From the NCBI GenBank assembly GCA_946637575.1, contig CAMPBJ010000037.1:1-7980 (forward strand): a stretch of 7,980 bases of DNA. The letters run 5' to 3'. Both the position numbers and the translations under genes were made by a program. Position 1 is the first letter of the stretch, and the number at the start of each line of letters is the position of its first letter. Under the pieces are notes generated by a model. The model was given only the letters and a program-made list of their open reading frames with translations, was not told the origin of the DNA and searched no databases. Shown piece by piece: positions 1-5,303 of the stretch. This stretch comes from an uncultured Clostridia bacterium (GTDB lineage: Bacteria; Bacillota; Clostridia; Christensenellales; Borkfalkiaceae).

Positions 1-55
1 TACCAAACGAAACCCGTCTTTTGACGTGGTTTCGGTTGGTTTTCCCGTAACACAA
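1..55. repeat. 55-bp hairpin repeat, copy 1
   Basis: This copy is identical to bases 143-197. Within it, bases 2-18 and 23-40 form an almost perfect hairpin: outer arms ACCAAACGAAACC and GGTTTCGGTTGGT with one mismatch, inner stem CGTC/GACG, a TTTT loop and one bulged T at 27. The stem ends in TTTT (40-43), but CCCG follows, so it is a weak terminator candidate at best. The copy starts at the first base of the window, so its true left end is unknown. The spacer to the next copy (56-142) has no gene that I can support; it carries an 8-bp direct repeat ACGGACTC at 57-64 and 84-91. The repeat period of 142 bp is not a multiple of three, which argues against a coding repeat. The family is not recognised. 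Confidence 0.85.
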
Positions 56-142
56 TACGGACTCCCGAGTTCGGTCGGCTTTGACGGACTCACCCACGGG
101 CAAGACCATCGTAGCGTTAGCGGAGATGCTTCTCGGCGGGTG

Positions 143-197
143 TACCAAACGAAACCCGTCTTTTGACGTGGTTTCGGTTGGTTTTCCCGTAACACAA
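143..197. repeat. 55-bp hairpin repeat, copy 2
   Basis: This is an exact second copy of bases 1-55; its hairpin lies at 144-182. The match ends at 197, where the flanks diverge (TACGG after copy 1, AGGAC after copy 2). Its last two bases contribute to the Shine-Dalgarno sequence of the following gene, so the hairpin would sit in that gene's 5' leader, or just upstream of it, depending on where transcription starts. It could be a REP-like or MITE-like dispersed element or part of a tandem array. The sequence here cannot separate these. Confidence 0.85.
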
Positions 198-201
198 AGG
201 A
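196..201 (+). promoter_or_regulatory. Ribosome binding site of the 211-741 gene
   Basis: AAAGGA lies 9 nt before the ATG at 211 and supports that start. It overlaps the last two bases of the second 55-bp repeat. I see no convincing -35/-10 pair between 56 and 195, so the promoter is either weak, inside the repeat, or upstream of the window. Confidence 0.65.
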
Positions 202-210
202 CGAATACTG

Positions 211-741
211 ATGAGAGAAAAGATAATAAAACTGTATCTTATAATAAAACTCGTTCTGTTCTCGCTTATCAGCGCGGAAATTCTGGTTATACGGTTATTT
301 TTGCTCGAACATTTAAGATTCTTTATAGGCGGACTTTTGATCCTTTACGCCGTGGAAGAGTTTTCTTACGCGCTTATCTTCGAGCGGAAGAACATACTTG
401 CGCGCGACAAGTTTTTCGTGGGAGCGGTAGAGTTCGTGTTCGGGATAGTCGTGCTTATCTTCGATTTGAGTTTCGAGAGCGTGTGCGTCGTTTGGGGAAC
501 GTGGTCGATACTCCGCGAGTCCTTCGAAATACGCGAGATGATAACCGAAACAAAACATATTCCCGTTAAGATAATAAGCGGAATAGAATCGACGGTAGTG
601 CTTATCCTGTTTACGACGCTGATAATCTCCCCCACCGAACACGAGGCAGGCATACACCTTTACGTGATGCTCCCCGAACTTCTCCTTAACCCGCTCGTTC
701 CGTTGATCGACTTAATGTTGCCGTCAAAAAAGAAAAACTAA
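211..741 (+). CDS. Small six-helix membrane protein, HdeD/DUF308-like
   Basis: This 176-residue protein is predicted to lie in the cytoplasmic membrane. Hydrophobic segments are visible at about residues 8-29, 33-55, 67-86, 89-104, 120-141 and 147-169, separated by short charged loops (FERKNILARDK at 57-67, IREMITETKH at 107-116), and it ends in a lysine-rich tail SKKKN. The size, six-helix pattern and paired-helix repeat resemble the HdeD/DUF308 family, whose founding member is linked to acid resistance in E. coli; that assignment is by overall shape rather than a diagnostic motif. The ATG is preceded by AAAGGA at a good distance. It stands alone, with hairpin repeats upstream and a terminator directly after the stop. 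Substrate and role are unknown. An overlapping plus-strand frame that begins in the repeat was rejected because it is arginine-rich and lacks a membrane or domain pattern. Confidence 0.8.
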   Translation: MREKIIKLYLIIKLVLFSLISAEILVIRLFLLEHLRFFIGGLLILYAVEEFSYALIFERKNILARDKFFVGAVEFVFGIVVLIFDLSFESVCVVWGTWSILRESFEIREMITETKHIPVKIISGIESTVVLILFTTLIISPTEHEAGIHLYVMLPELLLNPLVPLIDLMLPSKKKN

Positions 742-753
742 TTCTAAAATCAA

Positions 754-793
754 AAGACGCCCGTAGTTCTCGCTACGGGCGTCTTCTTTTTTT
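754..793. terminator. Bidirectional rho-independent terminator
   Basis: A 13-bp perfect stem (754-766 with 773-785, core GACGCCCGTAG/CTACGGGCGTC) closes a 6-nt loop. On the plus strand it is followed by C and a seven-T tract (787-793), ending the 211-741 transcript. On the minus strand the stem runs into TTTGATTTT, so it can also end the mscL-side operon, whose last stop codon is at 799-801. It sits between two convergent genes, 12 bp after one stop and 13 bp after the other, which fits a shared terminator. Confidence 0.92.
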
Positions 794-798
794 AACGG

Positions 799-1395
799 TT
801 ATTTTGCCTGTTTTTCAAGTAATTCTTTTATTTGCTCCAACAAGCCTTCGGTGGTGTGCTTTTTCGCTTCCGCGTCTGCTTTTGCCTGTTCCTCGGCAAG
901 TTTTTCCGCCTCGGCTTTCGCTTTTGCGTCCCTTTCGGCAATGTACTTTTTAACTTCTTCGCGACTCTTATAGTTTAAGCCCGCTTTCTTCATTTCCTTT
1001 CTTGCGGCTTTGTACTCTTTCAGTTCGTCGCCGAGTTTTTTGTTGCCGTTCGACACATTGTTTACGGTCTTTACGATAGCGAAAAGAACGAGCGCGACTA
1101 AAATAAAGTTGATGACCGCGCTGATGAACGCGCCCCAGTCGATATAGATCGAACTTGCAAGGTCGATAACGCCTTCCGCGTCGTAAGCGGGTTTAAGCAT
1201 AGTAACGGCGGACGCGAGCGCGTCTTCCCCGCCGATTACCGACGCTAAGAACCAGTTGATGAGCGGCTGCAAAATGTTTGCGGTAAGCGCAGTTACGATA
1301 GCGGTGAACGCACCGCCGATGATAACGCCGACTGCAAGATCCATAACGTTGCCGCGAGTGATAAACTTTTTGAACTCTCCGAAAAACTTCTTCAT
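799..1395 (-). CDS. mscL: Large-conductance mechanosensitive channel MscL, with long C-terminal insertion
   Basis: MscL is a homopentameric channel of the cytoplasmic membrane that opens under membrane tension and releases solutes during osmotic downshock. The N-terminal helix and first membrane helix carry the family signature RGNVMDLAVGVIIGGAF (residues 14-30), with L20 and V24 at the expected pore constriction. A periplasmic loop spans about 46-84, and the second membrane helix about 86-112. The protein is 198 residues; most MscLs are about 130-150. The extra length is a highly charged, alanine/lysine/glutamate-rich stretch at about 115-180, probably helical, inserted before the usual C-terminal bundle helix (TTEGLLEQIKELLEKQ, 181-196). 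It is the last gene of the operon, 27 bp after uppP, and has its own good ribosome binding site. The identity is firm; the function of the insertion is unknown. Confidence 0.97.
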   Translation of the reverse strand: MKKFFGEFKKFITRGNVMDLAVGVIIGGAFTAIVTALTANILQPLINWFLASVIGGEDALASAVTMLKPAYDAEGVIDLASSIYIDWGAFISAVINFILVALVLFAIVKTVNNVSNGNKKLGDELKEYKAARKEMKKAGLNYKSREEVKKYIAERDAKAKAEAEKLAEEQAKADAEAKKHTTEGLLEQIKELLEKQAK

Positions 1396-1403
1396 TTTTC
1401 TTT

Positions 1404-1410
1404 CTCCTTT
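1404..1410 (-). promoter_or_regulatory. Ribosome binding site of mscL
   Basis: AAAGGAG on the minus strand lies 8 nt before the mscL ATG, inside the 27-bp gap after uppP. It is the strongest ribosome binding site among the downstream genes of the operon, so mscL translation need not depend on coupling. Confidence 0.85.
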
Positions 1411-1422
1411 CGTTTTTCTTTT

Positions 1423-2202
1423 TTATTTTAAATATACGAGCAGATTAACTGCCGATATTATCAGAAGATATAGTGAAAACCACTTGTAATTCGCTTTCTT
1501 TATAAGAGTCAGCATAAACGAAACCGCGATATACCCGGTTAAAACGGCGGTCAGAACGCCGAGTAGTAATGGAACGACGCTTATATCCCCCACCGTGCCG
1601 CTTTTGACGATATCGACGGAAGAAAGAACCGTAGCCGCTAAAATAATCGGGATACTCATCAGAAAAGTGAACGCGCCGTTTTCTTTTCCGTTTACGCCCG
1701 CAAGCGTTCCGAAAGTCAAAGTCGATCCGCTGCGCGAGATCCCGGGGAGAACCCCCACCGCCTGACCGAAACCCATAACCGCCGCCGTTTTGACGTTTAT
1801 AGGTCTAAAAAACGCGCTCCTTTTCGCTTTCCGTTCGGCAAAAAGCAGTTCTAACGCCGTAACGGAGAACGTAACGGAAAGCAGCCAGATCCTTCCGGAA
1901 AAAAGTTCTTCGATCCCGATGAGTTTTTCAAACACCAGCCCGAAAACTCCCGCCGGAACGGTCGCAAGGCATAAAAGTAAGAACTTGCGCCACTTATCCT
2001 TAAACAGCCCCGCGATCTCTTTTTTTAAAACGATCAGCACGGGGATAAGCGTGCCTATATGTAGCATCACGGTATAAAAGACCGTGTTTTCGGTGATCCC
2101 GAAATAGTGTTGCAGTAAAAGAAGGTGTCCGCTCGAAGACACGGGAAGAAATTCGGTAAGCCCCTGGACTGCGCCGAGAAGTATCGCTTGCCAGATCTCC
2201 AT
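1423..2202 (-). CDS. uppP: Undecaprenyl-diphosphatase UppP (BacA)
   Basis: This integral membrane enzyme dephosphorylates undecaprenyl diphosphate to the monophosphate, recycling the lipid carrier used for peptidoglycan and other surface polymers; extra copies of the family give bacitracin resistance. The two hallmark motifs are present: LTEFLPVSSSGHL at 15-27, with E17 and H26 as likely catalytic residues, and PGISRSGST at 153-161 with R157. Both lie between hydrophobic segments that cover most of the 259 residues, slightly shorter than the usual 265-275. The start codon overlaps the lysR stop by one base (TAATG), and only a weak purine-rich stretch precedes it, so translation is probably coupled to the upstream gene. 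It is followed by mscL, another envelope gene. The identity is firm; whether it is the only uppP in the genome cannot be told. Confidence 0.97.
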   Translation of the reverse strand: MEIWQAILLGAVQGLTEFLPVSSSGHLLLLQHYFGITENTVFYTVMLHIGTLIPVLIVLKKEIAGLFKDKWRKFLLLCLATVPAGVFGLVFEKLIGIEELFSGRIWLLSVTFSVTALELLFAERKAKRSAFFRPINVKTAAVMGFGQAVGVLPGISRSGSTLTFGTLAGVNGKENGAFTFLMSIPIILAATVLSSVDIVKSGTVGDISVVPLLLGVLTAVLTGYIAVSFMLTLIKKANYKWFSLYLLIISAVNLLVYLK

Positions 2203-3098
2203 TAAGAGCGCATCTCTTCTTCAACCATTTTAATAAACTCTTTGACCGCGAACGTAACCGTGTCGCCCTTAGGCAGCGCGAGACCTATCGCGCGCGTGGG
2301 GAGAGACGGTTCGGTTTTTATCTCTTTTAATTCGCCCGACAAAAGTTCTTTTTTAGCGAACTCTCTCGGCACACACGCAACGCCTATGCCGTTTTTGGCG
2401 AGTTCTATCATTAGTTCCAAACTTGCGACTTCGATCTCGGGGTGCAAGTGGATACCGAGCGAGTGAGCGAAAGTTACTATCGCCTGTCTCGTCGCGGTGG
2501 AAAGTTCGAGCATAAGTAACGGATAGTGCTGTAACTTTCCGAGTTCCACCGTGTTTTCGGTAAGTTCCTTAAACTTTTCGTTTGCAACGAAGGTGTCGTG
2601 CAAGGGCATTACCGTGCTTAAAAGGTTTATGTACGAATCGTCGATGGGAAGATTCAAAAACCCGATGTCGCCTTTCTTGTTTTTAAGGCAGTCTATCGTT
2701 TCCGCGGACGTGCAGTTTTGCAAAATAAGGTTCACGTCGGGATATTTTTCGTGGTATTTTTTGATGACGGGTATTAAAAAATGCTGACTTACCGTGTCCG
2801 ACGCGCAGATTTTGACCACGCCCGTTGCGGTGTCTTTTAATTCGATGAGTTTATCTTCCGCCTCGGATATGAGTTTAAGCGCCTGTTCTATCGCGGGGAA
2901 AATCTGTTTCCCGCCCGTTTCGGAGAGTTCCATGCCTTTATGCGAGCGCACGAAAAGTTGCCCGCCAAGACCGCTTTCCAACTGTTTTATCGCCTGTGAA
3001 ACGGCGGGTTGGGATATGTAGAGTTCTTCGGCGGCTTTAGTTAAACTTCCGCACTTGGCGACTTTGTAAAACACTCTGTACAGTTCAAGGTTTACCAT
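2202..3098 (-). CDS. LysR-family transcriptional regulator
   Basis: This 298-residue protein has the standard LysR layout and length. The N-terminal winged helix-turn-helix (about 1-60) carries the typical FYKVAKCGSLTKAAEEL and SQPAVSQAIKQLE patterns (10-41), followed by a linker helix at about 62-90. The periplasmic-binding-like effector domain runs from about 92 to the end, with GIGVACVPREFAKKEL near its C-terminus. The ligand and target genes cannot be read from the sequence. It starts one base after the mnmE stop, and its Shine-Dalgarno (GGGGAAA) lies in the last codons of mnmE. Its stop overlaps the uppP start. Location inside an operon is less usual for the family, which often sits divergent from its target; regulation of its own operon, or of a distant locus, is possible but unproven. 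Confidence 0.94.
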   Translation of the reverse strand: MVNLELYRVFYKVAKCGSLTKAAEELYISQPAVSQAIKQLESGLGGQLFVRSHKGMELSETGGKQIFPAIEQALKLISEAEDKLIELKDTATGVVKICASDTVSQHFLIPVIKKYHEKYPDVNLILQNCTSAETIDCLKNKKGDIGFLNLPIDDSYINLLSTVMPLHDTFVANEKFKELTENTVELGKLQHYPLLMLELSTATRQAIVTFAHSLGIHLHPEIEVASLELMIELAKNGIGVACVPREFAKKELLSGELKEIKTEPSLPTRAIGLALPKGDTVTFAVKEFIKMVEEEMRS

Positions 3099-3099
3099 A

Positions 3100-4431
3100 T
3101 TATTTCCCCACGCAGAATTTTTTGAAAATGTTGTCGATTATCTCTTCGGTCGCGGTAAGTCCGGTTATTTCGCCCAAAGCGTCCCACGCGGACTTTATAT
3201 CTATCGACAGAACGTCGAAGGTCTCCCCGATATTTTCCCGCGCGTCTTCAAGACTGTTTTTCGCCCTTTTAAGCGCGTCGTAGTGCCTTTCTTCGCACAA
3301 AAACTCGCCGTTTAAGTCCACCGCGCCGACCGTCTTTTCGATAAGTTTTTCACGGAGTTTATCTAACCCCGTCTTTTCTTTTGCCGAAACGTAAACGTCC
3401 GCAAAGTCGAATTTTTCGTCGCACTCGTCTATCTTGTTGACAACATGTATCACGTTGCCGTCTTTTACTAAATCTTTTATCTTCGCATCTTCGTCGTTAA
3501 AGTTGCCCGCGTCGATCATAAAGAGAATAAGGTCGCTACTCTCCGCGATCTTTTTGGAAAGAGTAACCCCTATGCTCTCTATATCTCCTGCGGAATCTCT
3601 TATACCTGCGGTGTCGAAAAAATTAAACCTTACGCCGTCTATATCGACTGAGCCTTCGACCGCGTCCCTCGTCGTTCCGGGGGTGGAAGATACGATCGCC
3701 TTGTCGTAATCTAAAAGCGCGTTTAAAAGCGAACTCTTTCCCACGTTCGGTTTTCCGACTATCGCGACCTTAACTCCGCTTTTTATAACTCTTCCCACGC
3801 CGTACGTGGATAAAAGAGCGTCGATCGAATTTAAAACTTTCTCTATCGCGCTATTTACCGCGTCCGCCGTCGTCTTATCTAAGTTTTCTTCGGGAAAGTC
3901 CATATCCACGTCGATGGCGGAGAGCGCGTCGGTAAGGATATCCTGCATCTTATGTGCTTTTGCCGAAAGTTTTTCTCTATAAAGAGAATACCCCGCCTTT
4001 ACCGCGGACACCGACTCTCCGTTTATCATATCGATAAGCCCTTCCGCGGAAGATAGGGAAAGTTTTCCGTTTATAAACGCGCGTTTTGTAAACTCGCCGT
4101 TCGTCGCAAGTCTCGCCCCGGATTTAAGCGCGTATTTTAGCACCCCTTTTGCGATCGCGACTCCGCCGTGGATATGAAACTCCACGGTGTCTTCGCCCGT
4201 AAAACTTTTCGGGGCTTTAAAATAAACGCACATACCGAAGTCGGTAAAACCTTCGCCCTGCACTTCGCCGACGTACATTTTGTTCGGGATAAAGTCAATA
4301 ACTTTCGTCTTTCCCACAGGACGGAACATCTTTTCCGCAACGGATAATGGGGAAGAACCCGAAAGTCTTATCACCGCGACTCCGCTCGTAACGAGTCCCG
4401 TGGAAATTGCGACTATATTATCACTCGTCAT
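3100..4431 (-). CDS. mnmE: tRNA uridine-5-carboxymethylaminomethyl modification GTPase MnmE
   Basis: MnmE works with MnmG to modify the wobble uridine (U34) of several tRNAs, using a folate-derived one-carbon unit. The 443 residues show the full architecture. The N-terminal folate-binding domain (about 1-118) includes SYTGEDT-like SFTGEDTVEF (76-85) and GEFTKRAF (112-119). A helical domain follows. An inserted G domain carries G1 GKPNVGKS (226-233), PGTTRD (251-256), DTAG (273-276) and NKID (332-335); N229 matches the potassium-binding asparagine. The C-terminal FCVGK (439-443) has the conserved cysteine C440. One oddity is near residues 11-17, where the usual PPGxGG-like loop reads TGLVTSG. 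The start is two bases after the preceding stop and has no clear Shine-Dalgarno, which suggests translational coupling. The gene is not beside mnmG or yidC here. Confidence 0.97.
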   Translation of the reverse strand: MTSDNIVAISTGLVTSGVAVIRLSGSSPLSVAEKMFRPVGKTKVIDFIPNKMYVGEVQGEGFTDFGMCVYFKAPKSFTGEDTVEFHIHGGVAIAKGVLKYALKSGARLATNGEFTKRAFINGKLSLSSAEGLIDMINGESVSAVKAGYSLYREKLSAKAHKMQDILTDALSAIDVDMDFPEENLDKTTADAVNSAIEKVLNSIDALLSTYGVGRVIKSGVKVAIVGKPNVGKSSLLNALLDYDKAIVSSTPGTTRDAVEGSVDIDGVRFNFFDTAGIRDSAGDIESIGVTLSKKIAESSDLILFMIDAGNFNDEDAKIKDLVKDGNVIHVVNKIDECDEKFDFADVYVSAKEKTGLDKLREKLIEKTVGAVDLNGEFLCEERHYDALKRAKNSLEDARENIGETFDVLSIDIKSAWDALGEITGLTATEEIIDNIFKKFCVGK

Positions 4432-4433
4432 AA

Positions 4434-5288
4434 CTATTCGTCGTCTTTTTTATCGTCTTTTTTGTCGTCCGAGAACTCCTCGAAAGGATCTCCGCCTTCG
4501 TGAAAGTCGCGCTCCTTAAAGTCCGTAAACGGCTCGGATTTCCCGCCGTCTCCGTTATTTTGCGTAAAACCGCGGCGTTCGGCGTAGTAACGCTCGTATC
4601 TTTCGCGGATATACTCCGCGTAATTTATGCCTTTCCTATTTCTTACCGCGAACACGAACACCGGGAAAAGCGGCAAAAATATCGAAAGCAGACTTGCAAG
4701 CAGATAATGTTCGGGCCAGAACTTGCGGAAGAGCGAAAAATACAGACTTACTTCTATAACTATGGTAACGAGCCCGCCTATCATATTGAAGATACGGAGT
4801 ATCGACATAAACGTAAGTACTCCCTGCGGATACCCGTTGACGAACCCTTCTACGTAAAAACTTTGATTAAAAGGATACGCGGATATGCCAGAAACTTCGT
4901 ACGCGCCGCCCGTGTAGTAAACCCTTGCGCTGTCGCCCGTTTGGAGAAGGTAGGACGCAAGCGGATAGTAACTTAAAACGGTGTTCGCAAAAGATATGAG
5001 CGAAAACGCCGTGTAAAGCAAGCAGAGAATAAGCGCGACGCTTTTATAAGACTTTCCGAAAAATCCGGAAGAGTCGCCTATCGCCTTGCACGCGGGATAG
5101 ATCCATACAAGCGGAATAAAGGAAAGATAAGCATTCTTTACCCCGCTGCCCTTCGCAAGTTTATATACCCCGATCGAACGGAGAAAGTAAAACGCGACGA
5201 TTATTGATAAGGTTATCGCCGCCGTCGCGATAAGATATCCCTTCGGAACGTTTATAACCGCGTCCGTTCCGTACACTATAAAAAACAT
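4434..5288 (-). CDS. Five-helix membrane protein of unknown function with acidic tail
   Basis: I do not recognise a function. The 284 residues show likely membrane helices at about 17-37, 53-70, 83-106, 157-187 and 195-216. Between helices 3 and 4 is a 50-residue tyrosine-rich, probably extracytoplasmic loop (about 107-156). After the last helix comes a basic, tyrosine-rich segment (NRKGINYAEYIRERYERYYAE, 217-237). The rest is a hydrophilic tail ending in the repeated acidic/basic run DDKKDDKKDDE, coded by a 12-bp DNA repeat. The pattern of a conserved IPLVWIYPACKAIG helix and a final helix followed by NRKGINY resembles uncharacterised membrane proteins of Clostridia, from general impression only. 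It starts 15 bp after proS with a good ribosome binding site and ends 2 bp before mnmE, so it is clearly part of the operon. It is not YidC, the membrane protein often found near mnmE. Confidence 0.85.
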   Translation of the reverse strand: MFFIVYGTDAVINVPKGYLIATAAITLSIIVAFYFLRSIGVYKLAKGSGVKNAYLSFIPLVWIYPACKAIGDSSGFFGKSYKSVALILCLLYTAFSLISFANTVLSYYPLASYLLQTGDSARVYYTGGAYEVSGISAYPFNQSFYVEGFVNGYPQGVLTFMSILRIFNMIGGLVTIVIEVSLYFSLFRKFWPEHYLLASLLSIFLPLFPVFVFAVRNRKGINYAEYIRERYERYYAERRGFTQNNGDGGKSEPFTDFKERDFHEGGDPFEEFSDDKKDDKKDDE

Positions 5289-5296
5289 ATTCTTAT

Positions 5297-5302
5297 TCTC
5301 CC
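5297..5302 (-). promoter_or_regulatory. Ribosome binding site of the 5288-4434 membrane gene
   Basis: GGGAGA on the minus strand lies 8 nt before the ATG at 5288, in the 15-bp gap after proS. It supports this start and independent initiation. Confidence 0.75.
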
Positions 5303-5303
5303 G

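Noticed and set aside
2..43. Hairpin plus TTTT of the 55-bp repeat as a rho-independent terminator
   Set aside because: The stem is long, but the T run is only four bases and is followed by CCCG; the exact duplication including non-hairpin flanks fits a repeat element better.
56..142. Spacer between the repeats as a CRISPR spacer
   Set aside because: There are only two repeats, the 55-bp repeat and 87-bp spacer are both too long, and there are no cas genes nearby.
81..569. Plus-strand open frame of 162 codons starting with TTG in the repeat spacer
   Set aside because: It crosses the second hairpin repeat, has an arginine-rich composition without a domain pattern, and overlaps the well-supported membrane gene at 211-741, which has its own Shine-Dalgarno.
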